Assembly: GCA_048213135.1 (NCBI GenBank) | Contig: PS015023.1 | Span: 30,869-88,021 of the forward strand | Source: Reclinomonas americana ATCC 50394 | Lineage: Eukaryota > Jakobida > Jakobea > Jakobida | Reading direction: 5' to 3' | Length of the DNA stretch: 57,153 bases | In this document: in pieces, positions 1 through 11,311 of the stretch | Layout: the number at the start of each line of letters is the position of its first letter | How positions within the stretch are numbered: position 1 is the stretch's first letter | The notes under the pieces: model-generated | What the model was told of the DNA's origin: nothing | The model's database searches: none | What the model saw: the letters and a program-made list of their open reading frames with translations, nothing else | Translations under genes and position numbers: made by a program

Positions 1-559
1 ATCGCGCGTATCTGGAATGTGGTGATCATGAATGAAGTGTTATATTTTTATGGGTATCCCACGTTGACCTGGAACACGCCCTCGTCGTAGACACCAAAGA
101 ACTCGAGCACCCGCGCAACAAGCACACATGATGGTGGAGGAGGCTGTTAAAGCTTACCGATACAGTACAAGATCAGATGTTTAAAATAACGCAGAATTGA
201 AGCACTCCTCGCTTGCATCGCACCAAGAACTCACTGTGAGTGGGGTGAGAAGCCAGTTGCAGGCCAATCATGTCACGGAGAGGTGTGTTGAATATACGCA
301 ACACATTGAGCTTGGTCTGCCAGCAGCAGAATGGGATCCGGAACAGTCTCATATGCATGCATGTTGCCTTTTAAATTTTGGGACTGTGCACGTACGCGTG
401 GGGGAAGGGAGGGGACAAGGAGTGAGAGTGGGGGAGAAAGAAAGAGGCGAAGAATCAAACACAGCGCTGCGAGCGAGGTGACGTGCAGCGAGTGTATGTG
501 TGCGTGACAGCTGCAGCTGACAATCCCTCGCACACACTCACTCGCCTGTGTAACATTCG
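1..559 (-). pseudogene. Decayed partial copy of the TMEM184-A gene (exons 8-10 region)
   Basis: Read on the minus strand, this segment matches part of the intact TMEM184-like gene at 4465-9429 (its 6173-6660 part). It keeps the PFCCWQTKLNVLRI stretch, the FLVRCKRGVLQF motif and the FFGVYDEGVFQVNVGYP motif of this multi-pass membrane family. It looks dead. The donor after FLVRCKRGVLQF is lost (TTATTTTAAAC instead of CGGTGAGC). The acceptor before the GVYDEG exon lacks its CAG. Similarity stops abruptly near position 50, within the codons for the conserved Tyr-Pro-Tyr, and sequence on the far side is unrelated. The other end runs into an assembly gap, so a longer copy or an assembly artefact cannot be excluded. 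The similarity is seen directly; loss of function is inferred from the splice-site losses. Confidence 0.75.
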
Positions 560-1283
560 NNNNNNNNNNNNNNNNNNNNNNNNNNNNNNNNNNNNNNNNN
601 NNNNNNNNNNNNNNNNNNNNNNNNNNNNNNNNNNNNNNNNNNNNNNNNNNNNNNNNNNNNNNNNNNNNNNNNNNNNNNNNNNNNNNNNNNNNNNNNNNNN
701 NNNNNNNNNNNNNNNNNNNNNNNNNNNNNNNNNNNNNNNNNNNNNNNNNNNNNNNNNNNNNNNNNNNNNNNNNNNNNNNNNNNNNNNNNNNNNNNNNNNN
801 NNNNNNNNNNNNNNNNNNNNNNNNNNNNNNNNNNNNNNNNNNNNNNNNNNNNNNNNNNNNNNNNNNNNNNNNNNNNNNNNNNNNNNNNNNNNNNNNNNNN
901 NNNNNNNNNNNNNNNNNNNNNNNNNNNNNNNNNNNNNNNNNNNNNNNNNNNNNNNNNNNNNNNNNNNNNNNNNNNNNNNNNNNNNNNNNNNNNNNNNNNN
1001 NNNNNNNNNNNNNNNNNNNNNNNNNNNNNNNNNNNNNNNNNNNNNNNNNNNNNNNNNNNNNNNNNNNNNNNNNNNNNNNNNNNNNNNNNNNNNNNNNNNN
1101 NNNNNNNNNNNNNNNNNNNNNNNNNNNNNNNNNNNNNNNNNNNNNNNNNNNNNNNNNNNNNNNNNNNNNNNNNNNNNNNNNNNNNNNNNNNNNNNNNNNN
1201 NNNNNNNNNNNNNNNNNNNNNNNNNNNNNNNNNNNNNNNNNNNNNNNNNNNNNNNNNNNNNNNNNNNNNNNNNNNNNNNNNNN
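560..1283. other. Assembly gap (724 N)
   Basis: Run of N between the TMEM184 fragment and the ankyrin fragment. The start of the ankyrin gene and the 5' limit of the TMEM184 copy lie within or beyond it. Confidence 1.
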
Positions 1284-2142
1284 CAGCATTCCACTACGCC
1301 GCTCGCCTCGGCCGTCTCCCTGAGATGGCGTATTGGTGGAAGTTGTGGACTCGGAAGTATGGGAACGATGCGCAGCTGCCACCGTTGGTCGCCAGGAATG
1401 GCTCCACGCCACTCATGGAGGCCGTCCAGCATGACAAACGGCAAGTGGTTGAGTGGTTGCTTGCCGATGAGCGACGATGTTCGCTGGAGACGGTGCGAGC
1501 GGTGGTGACCCGTCCTTACGGGACGCAGTACACTGCACTGCATTTGGCGGCCGCGAATGGCAAAGAAGCCATTGTGCGCGCCCTCGCCACCCGGTATCCC
1601 GATCTCCTCCTCATGGTCAACGAAAGGGGCGAGACGGCGGCGCAAACGGCACGCAGATGCGACGCGCATCAAGTGGCCGAGTTGTTGGAGCGTCTCGAAG
1701 TGCCTCATCGAGCTCAGCAGGAGTTCGAGTGCGTGCGCTCGGCCCTAAGTGCAGTGCACGAGATGCAGCAAGAGGAGGGCGACGATCCGTGGTGCTTGGC
1801 GGAGATCGTGCTGCGCGCCTTCCTCCTCGAGCATATGGAAGTCGTCGTACATCGGTGCTTCACCGACGCCCATCGTCGGCCGCGCGGGGCGACCCGCGGC
1901 CGGGGAAAGCCGCGGCGCTCCAGCGCAAGCCCGCGAGCAGCTGCAGAGGAGTAAGTTGCGTGGGTTTTGTTGATTTGCTCCTCCTCCTCTTCTTCTTCTT
2001 CTTTGTCTTCCTGTCATCCTTTATAATTACGGCCTGCATGGCCCCATCGATATCGATATCGTATCTTGTGCCTGATCGTCATGCCTTTGTTTCCGCACAG
2101 CCTCTCGATCTCGTCAAGTCACCTGCAGACAGGCCGGGAGGC
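1284..2142 (+). CDS. Ankyrin-repeat protein, 5'- and 3'-truncated by gaps
   Basis: The frame enters from the gap as AFHYAARLGRLPEM, a typical ankyrin helix, and continues through GSTPLMEAVQHDKRQVVEWLL, TALHLAAANGKEAIVRALA and NERGETAAQTARRCDAHQVAELL. That makes about four ankyrin units of roughly 33 residues, followed by an acidic helical stretch and a basic Arg/Ser tail. A donor GTAAGT at 1951 and an acceptor ...CCGCACAG ending at 2100 define a pyrimidine-rich intron. Joining preserves frame and adds about 14 codons before the next gap. Ankyrin repeats are protein-binding scaffolds; nothing here shows the partner or any catalytic domain. Neither the start codon nor the stop is present. The family call is firm and the specific role unknown. 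Confidence 0.8.
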
Positions 2143-2701
2143 NNNNNNNNNNNNNNNNNNNNNNNNNNNNNNNNNNNNNNNNNNNNNNNNNNNNNNNNNN
2201 NNNNNNNNNNNNNNNNNNNNNNNNNNNNNNNNNNNNNNNNNNNNNNNNNNNNNNNNNNNNNNNNNNNNNNNNNNNNNNNNNNNNNNNNNNNNNNNNNNNN
2301 NNNNNNNNNNNNNNNNNNNNNNNNNNNNNNNNNNNNNNNNNNNNNNNNNNNNNNNNNNNNNNNNNNNNNNNNNNNNNNNNNNNNNNNNNNNNNNNNNNNN
2401 NNNNNNNNNNNNNNNNNNNNNNNNNNNNNNNNNNNNNNNNNNNNNNNNNNNNNNNNNNNNNNNNNNNNNNNNNNNNNNNNNNNNNNNNNNNNNNNNNNNN
2501 NNNNNNNNNNNNNNNNNNNNNNNNNNNNNNNNNNNNNNNNNNNNNNNNNNNNNNNNNNNNNNNNNNNNNNNNNNNNNNNNNNNNNNNNNNNNNNNNNNNN
2601 NNNNNNNNNNNNNNNNNNNNNNNNNNNNNNNNNNNNNNNNNNNNNNNNNNNNNNNNNNNNNNNNNNNNNNNNNNNNNNNNNNNNNNNNNNNNNNNNNNNN
2701 N
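2143..2701. other. Assembly gap (559 N)
   Basis: Run of N that removes the 3' part of the ankyrin gene and one end of a dispersed repeat copy. Confidence 1.
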
Positions 2702-2746
2702 TGGTATCCAAAACATCGATATCAACACAGACACCAATCCTAGCAT
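2702..2746 (-). repeat. Dispersed repeat copy, truncated by the gap
   Basis: The reverse complement reads GATTGGTGTCTGTGTTGATATCGATGTTTTGGAT (in two overlapping parts), closely matching copies on the plus strand at about 21080 and 44827. The region from here to 2982 otherwise holds no recognisable gene. Confidence 0.6.
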
Positions 2747-2982
2747 GCCACAGACAGTGTCAGATCTGCCACTGGACTGCCGCCGAGACTGCAGACGTCT
2801 GGTCCGTGGCAGATGACTGTCTGCTCAGACCTTGCTCTGTCTGCCACAAGGTCTATCGTGTGTGGACGATAAAGGTGTGTACAATTAAATGTAGTGCGCG
2901 GACAATGCTCGCCATCTTTACTTGCTCTCACTCACGCAATATAACCAAGCGCGCGCTGGCGCACTTGCCCTTCGTTCGAGCA

Positions 2983-3540
2983 ATGGCCTTCGAAAGCGAC
3001 CAAGCTCAACTTGACTGGCTAAACCGCGAGATCGACTGGGCAGAGAACTGCCGTCTTGATGAACCTCACACACTGTACGAGGAAGAAGGCAGCGATAACT
3101 ATTGGTTTGAGGTCCTCGTCTATCTTATTGAAAGAAACAGAATGTGGCTTGAGGCACTGGTGCCGAGGTCGCCTGAGCTGGAGTCTCGATGGAGGTGCGT
3201 TTTGTGTCTTCTTATATATTGCTGGTTTTCTTTTTGTTCATTTTTTCGAATTCAAGACGTGCAGAGCTGAGGCTGGCCTGGTTGCTGGTGGAACGTGGCA
3301 CTGTGCGGGCACTGCGTACATTGGTGCGCGCCACCAAATATGAGCTGCGCGACCCTTATTGTTACGGGAGAGGTTGGCAGACGCCCGACGTGTGGCTGTC
3401 GCTGACGGACACCGACAAGGTTGGCTACTNNNNNNNNNNNNNNNNNNNNNNNNNNNNNNNNNNNNNNNNNNNNNNNNNNATCGCCCGTAGCGGTGCAGGC
3501 GAAGAGGAAGACCATTAAAGCGATCGTTGCCAGTAACTAG
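2983..3540 (+). CDS. Unrecognised protein, at least two exons, interrupted by a 50-N gap
   Basis: ATG at 2983 opens MAFESDQAQLDWLNREIDWA. The first exon is rich in acidic and aromatic residues and ends at 3194. An intron at 3195-3256 (donor GTGCGT, acceptor TTCAAG) restores frame to RRAELRLAWLLVERGTVRAL, a helical stretch that continues to TDTDKVGY at the gap (3430-3479). After the gap one frame reads a Lys-rich tail to TAG at 3540 and another an acidic tail to a stop at 3518. N-runs of 50 are often placeholders, so the correct frame cannot be chosen. The Leu-rich part could be the start of a helical-repeat domain, but I recognise no family. The start, the intron and the first about 125 codons are reasonably supported; the C-terminus is not. 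Confidence 0.55.
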
Positions 3541-3713
3541 TTTGTTGGTTGCGTGAAGCATACGCATGCACAGCCAGAATTCTAGAAGAAGAAGGAGCAC
3601 GAAGTGCGACGTAAAAATCGAAGACTTTTCCAGTGGTTGCTCCGGTGCAAGAGAACGTAACCACCCCAGCCTGCACGTCCTCTATTGGCTGTAATCCTGG
3701 CCGGTTCGCACCG

Positions 3714-3716
<3 letters not shown>

Positions 3717-3757
<41 letters not shown>
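3717..3757. repeat. (GA)n microsatellite
   Basis: About 20 GA units upstream of the small gene beginning at 3803. No other signal is seen between 3541 and 3802. Confidence 0.95.
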
Positions 3758-3761
<4 letters not shown>

Positions 3762-3802
3762 ACAACATCGATTCAGGCTCGTCCTGCGCAGCTGAAAACG
3801 AA

Positions 3803-4288
3803 ATGTCGCGCCACTTGGAGCGCGTTTCGTATGCGCCTGGTGGAGGCACAGGTGTCTACATTACTGCAGAAGACATGCTGCGGGCGGAAGCCGAAGAGGA
3901 CAGCAGCCACACTCCCAGCAGCAACGTGAGTCTCTCTCTCTGTCTCACTCTTTGTCTCACTCTCTCACACACTGGTGCAACAACAGCAGCAGCAAGTTGT
4001 AAACATTGTTCCGCGCGATCCTCTGGCGCCCAGTCGCGAGGTGTGATCAGTTGTCTCTTGCACTCACTCTCTCTCTCTCTCTCTCACACACTCACTCTCT
4101 CACACACTTGTGCACAGGAACGCGAGGCAGAGCGACCACAGATGTTCTTCTATTACCCCAAGTACTTGGACGTGGATGCAGTGACGCTCATTGCGCAGAA
4201 CCTCCTCGACACGTGGGAGAAGGAGGAGCAGGAGCAGGAGACAGAGGAGAGACGACGACAGCGCACTGTGCAGCCTCCTCCTCTGTGA
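3803..4288 (+). CDS. Small unrecognised protein, three exons (about 115 aa)
   Basis: Exons 3803-3925, 3987-4040 and 4118-4288 join in phase 0 through two CT/CA-rich introns (donors GTGAGT and GTGTGA, acceptors ...AACAG and TGCACAG). The product starts MSRHLERVSYAPGGGTGVYI, has a middle VVNIVPRDPLAPSRE, and ends with an aromatic stretch (MFFYYPKYLD) followed by a strongly charged Glu/Gln/Arg helix and PPPL. There is no signal peptide or membrane segment. The small size and charged tail would suit an adaptor or complex subunit, but no family is recognised. The first acceptor sits in a CAG run, so the exon 2 start could shift by 3-6 bases without changing frame. It converges with TMEM184-A, 176 bp away. 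Confidence 0.6.
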   Translation: MSRHLERVSYAPGGGTGVYITAEDMLRAEAEEDSSHTPSSNVSLSLCLTLCLTLSHTGATTAAASCKHCSARSSGAQSRGVISCLLHSLSLSLSHTLTLSHTCAQEREAERPQMFFYYPKYLDVDAVTLIAQNLLDTWEKEEQEQETEERRRQRTVQPPPL

Positions 4289-4464
4289 GAAAAATGTGGA
4301 TCTCAGCACGCCCCTCCAGTCAGGCGTGTCAACCCGCGCGCAGAGAGCAAGTCGATCGAGGACATCTGATCGAGGGCAGGCCAAGCAAGCAAGCGCACAA
4401 GTGTATCTCTGCTGGAATTGTTCATTTTATAAGTGGCTGTTGTGCTGCTGGCTGGTGGCCCATG

Positions 4465-7400
4465 TCAGAGAAGGCTTTCACCATCGTCGCCGTCGTCGGT
4501 GGATCGCGGTTGTAGAGGCTCGGTGCCGTCGTCAATGGCGGCGGTCTTGCTGCTCCGCTTCTTGCTCTTGCTCTTGCTCTTTCTCGGCTTGTCGGGGCGC
4601 GGTGCGGCGGCTGCGGCTGCGGTGGGAGCGACTGTGACGCTTGAGGAGTGCAGTGGTTGGAAGGCCTCTGTCTCGTCGCTGAGGGGGGCAGCAGCTGCGG
4701 CGGCGGCGGCGATGCTGATGGTGGTGGAGCGGGTGGCGGTGGCTGACAAGGGGAAGGACGAAGGGGAAGGGGAAGGAGGGAGAAGTGAGATGATGAGGGA
4801 ACGGGAGAGAAAATGGAAGTGGGAGACAGGATAGTGAGACGCGGGAAAGGAGGGAGACAGAAAAGAGTAGCAATGATCGACGGGACACACCTCGCTGTCC
4901 ACCGGTCTCCACATCCTCGACAACCGCCGCAGTGGTAGTCGTCGTTGTGCCGCTCAAGAACGACCCATAAGTCCCCGGCACCGATGACGCCGCCTCGGCG
5001 CGAATGTTGTCGAGGCGCTTCAGTGCGCGAGGCTGCTCACGAGCGACCTGCAGTTGCGACAGTCAGTACACGGACACGCTGCGACGAGGTGGGAAGAAGC
5101 ACGTCGCAACTCCAACGGAGCCGACCACCAGCGCCGTGTCCTCTTGCGTGGTGGCAATCGCGAAGTGACCATCGGCAGCGGCCTGAACACACTCGTGAGT
5201 CTGTAATCACTGTGCTTGCCCTGATACAGTCACACACCATGGGCTGCGAGTAGGCGTGGCGTGCACTGCTGCTGAAAGTCTCACGAGCATCCTGCACCAC
5301 GTCCTTGACCTGGAACAGAGTCTTAACCTGCGCGGAGGGGAGGGCGTCAGGTAAGTGGAGCGCTTCCAACTCAGGAACACCTCGCGATATACCATGCGAC
5401 CGAGCGGCAAAATTGGTCTCTCCTCCTGCACGTACACACACACACACAAATGCATGAGAAGGAGGAACGATCAAGTGGCGCATGTTGAACAACGCACCTT
5501 TCTCGCCTCGGCCTCTGATCGGAATGGCTTGTGGGAGAAGGCAAAGTAGTGTAGCATGGCAATTAATGCGACCTGTGGAGGGAGGGGGAAAGGGAGAGAG
5601 AGGAGATGAGAATGGCGAAACGAGAGGCAGGTGGCAACGCTGCAAGAGAAGCACATGCAACAAACCTCAATGCAAATGGCAAAATTCTGGAGGCCAGTGG
5701 CAATGTCTTGTGAGGTGAACGGAGGAGCGTCGTTGATCAGACCGATCTTGACGAGAATGGCGACAGCGACGCCTTGCCAGAAGCTGCGCTTGGCAGGTGA
5801 GCACACTTCCGACATACAATGAGCACGAGGCAGGCACACGCACCTGAAGAAAATGAGCAGCTTGATTGACCTGTGGCGGGGTGAGTCAGCAGGGAGCGCT
5901 ACATGGGAGAGTCTCTCACATTGGACGCACAGGAATTTCAGGAACGGGCTGTAGTTCTTGAGATCCTTGTGCACCGCTTGGTAGAACACGATAAGGAACC
6001 ACATGGATGCCTGCACGGGACACACAAGCGTGAGATGCGCCGAAAGTGTGGCGTACAACACGTCGACCACACACCGTCACACTCAGATTGTTCACAAAGG
6101 CTGCGCAGTGGTGGTGGACATGAATTGAGAAGCGCCAAGCAGATGGTTGTGCAATCTAGCAGCCAGACGTACCAATGTATGGGTAACCCACGTTGACCTG
6201 GAACACGCCCTCGTCGTAGACACCAAAGAACTCGAGTACCAGCGCAACAAGCGCACACGACGGACTGCGCCAGCAGCAACGAGTGAGCCTTTTCTTTGGG
6301 CACAGGAGAAGACTGTGAAAGCTCACCGAATAATGCAGAATTGAAGCACACCTCGCTTGCATCGCACCAAGAACTCACTGTGGGGTGGGGGCGGGAAGTC
6401 AGCTGCAGGCCAATCATGTCACGGAGAGGTGTGCTGAATATACGCAACACATTGAGCTTGGTCTGCCAGCAGCAGAAAGGGAACAGTAGTCTCATGTTGC
6501 CTTTTTGGGACTGTGGGGGAGGGGAGGGGACAAGGGGGTGAGAGAGTGGGGGAGAGAGAACGAGACGGAGAATCAAACACAGCGCGTGAGGTGACGTGCA
6601 GTGAGTGTATGTGTGCGTGATAGCTGACCATCTCTCTCACACACTCACTCGCCTGTCGACACGCGATTGCCTACTTTCCCCCACTCAAATTCGATCAGGA
6701 AGCATCTGTCTCGTTGATCTGTCAACTCGCTCACTGTCTAGCCACACACTCACGCATCGCCTAATTTCTCCTCTCACACTCGACAGGAACTATCTGTCTC
6801 GTCCATCTGTTACCTCGTTCACTTGGCCCACCCTGTCTCTCTCGCTTTCCCTCTTTCCCTCTCTCCCCGTCACACTCAAAGCCATCGCACTGCGTCTAGT
6901 TTCCTGCACAGAATTGCTCGCCTCTAGGCGGGCCAATCAACAGTTTCATGAAGCCACACGGCAGGCTGACCATCTCACTCGCCAATTGGCGCACACACTC
7001 ACGCATTGTCTTCTTTCTCCTCACGCTTGACAGCAACTATCTGTCTCGTTCATCTGTTTGGCCCACCCTGTCTCTCCCGCTTTCCCTCTTCCCCCACAGT
7101 CAACGCACTGCTTCTAGTTTCCTGCACAGATTTCGCTCGCCTCCAAGCAGGCCAATCAACAATTTCATGAAGCTACACGGCAGGCTGACCATCTCACTCG
7201 CCAACTGGCGCACACACTCAAGCATTGTCTTCTTTCTCCCCTCGCTTGACAGCAACTATCTGTCTCGTTCATCTGTTTGGCCCACCCTGTCCCTCCCGCT
7301 TTCCCTTCCCCCACAGCCAACGCACTGCTTCTAGTTTCCTGCACAGATTTCGCTCGCCTCCAAGCAGGCCAATCAACAATTTCATGAAGCTACAAGGCAG

Positions 7401-9169
7401 TCAGTGAGTCTCAAACAAAAGCATGCGCGACAAAGCCCTGCCCGGTCGCACCTGTACAACACAAACGCCTGCCCAACGAATGGTCGGGAAGAGTCAGCAA
7501 ACCGCCACAGCAACGCAAAAGGACGTTGAAACACACTCTCTCACCTCGTAGCTGCACCCAACACAGCAAATCGCGTACACGTGAGCAAATCCGAACAACA
7601 CGGCGTGAGATTGAGGGACAAGCACACACGCACCAATCACGAATCGTGTCGACATAGATGCTGGCGTCGCGGAAGCGCAGTGAGATCCATGAAGCAATGC
7701 CGTAGATCTGCGGGCGTGGAGAGAGTGAGAGAGAGGCGAGTACGCAAAGGGAGAGAAGGACGGGGGAATGGGAAATGGCGCTTCTTCTGGGCACTTTTCA
7801 GAGGCAGGAAAGAGGCGGAGACTGCATCTATGAAGCTTCTTCTTTCGATTATCAAAGACAGAGAGGGAGAGTGACAGGCGAGCGAAGACGGTGACTCGTG
7901 TGTTGCCTCGCTCGTAAAGAACAGGGAGGAAGGATGACGAGGAAGGGAAACGGCGCTTCTTCTAAGCCCTGGCATCTCATCTCCTCTCAGAAGCAGGGGA
8001 GAGGACGGAGATTATTGCATGTACGACGCTTCTTGCGTCGATTCTAGAGGACAGGAAGGGCGAGCGACAGGCGAACGAAGATGATGGTTCGTGTGTTGCC
8101 TCGCTTCTAAGGACATGAAGAAAGGATGACGAGGAAGGGAAACGGCGCCTTGCCTCGAAGAGAGGAGAGAAACCATTACATCTCTGCGATTCTCGCGTCG
8201 CTTCTCAAGGACGAGAAGGGTGGTTGAAGAAGGGTCGACTCTGCGCCCTCTGTGCCTCTTGTATCTCCTCTCTGACAAAGGATACACCATGTCTCGCTTC
8301 TCTTCTCAAGGAGAGGAAGGGTGGTTGAAGAAGGAACGACTCTGCGCCCTCTGTGCTTGTTGCGTCTCTTCTCTATGTGCGAAAAGACGAACGGAACGCC
8401 ATGTCTCGCTTCTCTTCTCAGGGAGAGGAAGGGTGGTTGAAGAAGGATCGACTCTGCGCCCTCTGTGCTTGTTGCGTCTCTTCTCTCTGAGTGCGAAAAG
8501 ACGAAGGGAACGCCATGTCTCGCTTCTCTTCTCAGGGTGGTTGAAGAAGGGTCAACTCACGCCCTCTGTGCCTCTTGCATCTCCTCTCTGAGTACGAAAA
8601 GACGAACGAAACACCACGTCTCGCCTCATACACCAGGAGGAAAAAAGGTCGCCTCTCCGCCCTCTGTACCTCTTGCCTCTTCCCCCACAAGAAGGAAACC
8701 ACCACATCATACACGTCTGTGTCGCCTCCATCTCAAAGAAGAGGAAGGGTGGTTGAGAAACGCGTCTCTCTTGGAGTCAAAGCGGACAACCTTACGCCAA
8801 ATGCCTCTCTCTCACACCTCCTCTGACAAGCAGCACGACTGCACAGAGGTCACGATCGACTACTTCCCTCCTCGCTCTCCCCTGGGTGCTTGCCCACTCT
8901 CTCTGTCTCTCCCTCTGTGTGTGTGTGCTCTCACTCACAGACTGCCTCACTTGTCTCACTCTCCCTCACTTGTCTTACGTGTCTCCCTCTTGTCTCTCTC
9001 ACTCACTCTCACACACTTACTCAGTTGTCTGAGCAACAACTCACCGGCACCATCAACAGAATGCGAACGACTGTGACACACAAAGAGAAGAGGAATCAAA
9101 TCATCACATGTGAGTGACAAGCACATACACACACACACACACACAAAGAGAGAAGAGAGCGCGCGCACG

Positions 9170-9201
<32 letters not shown>

Positions 9202-9282
9202 TGCGCGCGCGTAACTCACCCCAAATTTGTAATGCCGGGCGACTGTGCGCACACACACACACACAAGAGAGACAGTGAGTTG

Positions 9283-9320
<38 letters not shown>

Positions 9321-9429
9321 GCAACTAATAGTGAGACAAGTGCATGTAAATCTCCACCACTGAGAAGATGACAGCAACCCCGGCAAACACGCCCGCAATG
9401 AGGTACACTGTCCACAGTTGCATACCCAT
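4465..9429 (-). CDS. TMEM184 / DUF300-family multi-pass membrane protein A (19 exons, about 471 aa)
   Basis: Exons high to low: 9326-9429, 9220-9242, 9045-9070, 7634-7707, 7545-7551, 7452-7468, 7326-7389, 6449-6510, 6327-6377, 6173-6264, 6075-6100, 5931-6010, 5844-5870, 5666-5783, 5498-5572, 5381-5425, 5238-5327, 4891-5047, 4465-4742. The joined frame is open throughout. Family hallmarks appear in order: first membrane helix (MQLWTVYLIAGVFAGVAVIF), RILLMVPIYGIASWISLRF, IYVDTIRDCYE, FPFCCW, FLVRCKRGVLQF, FFGVYDEGVFQVN, FWQGVAVAILVKIGLI, DIATGLQNFAICIE and a VKDVVQDARETFS segment, then a low-complexity Ala/Thr/Lys tail. The length fits the family (roughly 400-480). The family is related to organic solute transporter alpha; its biochemical role is poorly defined. 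Exon 5 is a 7-nt microexon and exon 6 is 17 nt. Exon 7 has two further tandem copies downstream. A paralogue lies at 16396-20915. The start was chosen as the ATG just before the first helix; an upstream exon is possible. Confidence 0.88.
6891..7389 (-). repeat. Tandem triplication of TMEM184-A exon 7 plus flanking intron (about 218-bp unit)
   Basis: The 64-nt exon encoding FMKLLIGLLGGERNLCRKLE occurs at 7326-7389 and again, nearly identical and with intact acceptor and donor, at 7109-7172. A third copy at 6891-6953 is one base shorter, so it frameshifts to a TAG, and its acceptor AG has become GG. Intron sequence between copies is also repeated (TTGACAGCAACTATCTGTCT and following), giving spacings of 217 and 219 bp. 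Confidence 0.85.
7715..9040. repeat. Minisatellite-filled long intron of TMEM184-A
   Basis: Intron 3 (7708-9044) holds repeated blocks. Around 7880-8160 a GAAGGATGACGAGGAAGGGA-type unit recurs. From about 8200 to 8620, four to five units of roughly 105-110 bp contain GGTTGAAGAAGG and CTGCGCCCTCTGTGC. No exon of another gene is seen in it. Confidence 0.75.
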
Positions 9430-9619
9430 CTTTACACACACACACTCTCTCTCTCTCTTCCTCCTCCTTTGCCTCCCTCTCTCTCTCTCTTTATCTGCCT
9501 CTGTTTGAAATGGACTGTGCCGGGACGATTTCATTCAATCACACGTGACAGACAGCGGACGGGGGGGCGCGCACTCTCACTATACATCTTTCTCACTCTC
9601 ATTCTCTGTTTTGCTCTCA

Positions 9620-11235
9620 TTAGAACTCCACGGTCATCTTGCTCTCGAGATCGGTGTTGCCCAGCATGTCCATGAACTCGGTGAATGAGATCTTGCCGTC
9701 TGTGGCAACCAATGGGTGAGTGAAGGAGAAGGCGAGGCTCGTGTGTGTGTATATATGTGTGTGTGCGTTGCTCTATGCGTGCGTCTCCTTGTTGTCTCAC
9801 TTCGTGTGCGTCTGTTGCCCTCTGCGAAAGAAGAGGTGTCTCTCTTCACCCCTCTGTCTCACTGTGTGTGCTGGTGCCTGTGTGCAGGCGCGTGTGTCTC
9901 TCTGTGTGTGGGGCATGTGTCTCTCACTGTCTTGCTGAGTCGGTACCTGTGCGTCTGTGCGCTTGCGGGCTTGTGTGCCCCTCTGCGCCGTGAGAGGCCT
10001 TTCTCACTCGATATTACTGTGTGCTGGTGCCTCTGTGCGCAGGGGCGTGTGTGTAGGTGTGTGTATTCGTGTGTGTTTCTCTGTATCTCACTGCGTGTGT
10101 CGGTGCCTGTGTGTACACGCGTGTGTGCAGGTGTGTGTGCCCCTCTGTGCATGGAGAGGTGTTCTCTCTCTGTCTCTCACTGCGTGTGCCTTATTTGTGC
10201 GTGATCATCTGCGTGAGAGGATACGTCTCTCTCCCTCTCTCTCTCTCACACACACGCACACTGCGTATGTGCCTTGCGTTGCGCGTGTCCCTCTGTGTCA
10301 CTGGGAATGTCTCTCTCTCTCTGCATCTCACTCCGCATGTGTCGGCGTGTGTCTCACAGTGTGCGTCAATCTGAGTTTCTGCTGCTCACCGCCGTCCTTG
10401 TCGGCCTCCAGAATCGTCTTGTCGACAATGTTTTGCAGCTGTGGGGCCAACGAGGTGAGCGGCAGAAGGGTGCGAGTGCGTGCGCGTCGTCATGCTTTGC
10501 GATACCTGCTGGTCGGTGAGGTTTGTGCCGACCATCATCTTGAGCACCTCGAACAGCTCGCGGTTGGTGATAAAGCCGTCGCCGTCCAGATCGTACACGG
10601 CAAAGGCGACTGTGTCACGAGAGTGGGTGAGTGGGCAGGAGGGTGAGTGTGTGCGACAGCGAGGGCACGCAACACTTGAGCTTGTCGGAGCTCTCGCCTC
10701 GTGACGAGAACACGGCCAGACCCTCCAGGAATTCCCGGAAGTTGACGTTCTGAGCAGGAGGGAAGCGGAGAGGAGGGAATGAGAAACAACAGCAGCCAGG
10801 AGAGAAGGTGAAGAGTGCTCACGTCTGCCTTCTTCTCGTTCGACATACTCGTGAAAGAGTCAAGAGTGCGGATGCAGAATGCCACCACACACTCTTTGCG
10901 CACGAAAACTATGTCACCTTCTTTCTCCCCGTCCTGTTCGTCGTCTTTCCTCCATCTTTGCCTCTCGCTCTCCATTCGTCTCTCTCTCTCTCTCTCTCTC
11001 TCTCCACGTCCTGTTCGTCGTCATTCCTCCTTCGTCTTTCTCACTCTCCATTCGTCACTCTCACTCTCACTCTCACTCTCTCACACACTTTCTCTCGCTC
11101 TCTCTCTCCCTTTGCCTCTCCCGCTCGCGCTCGCCACCAACCTCATCGCCGTTCTTGTCAAAAATGGTCACCACTCGCGACGCCAGTGGATTGACAGCCA
11201 GTTCTACACACGCCGACAAACAAGTCAGCCCAGAG

Positions 11236-11311
<76 letters not shown>

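Noticed and set aside
6605-7407. Plus-strand repeated peptides over the TMEM184-A exon 7 array as a repeat protein
   Set aside because: They are the antisense shadow of the tandemly duplicated minus-strand exon.
10535-10975. Open frame in the calcineurin B intron ([20 protein letters not shown]...) as an extra exon
   Set aside because: Inserting it would break the 12-residue EF-hand 2 loop. Direct joining of exons 6 and 7 gives exactly DKNGDE-NVNFRE.
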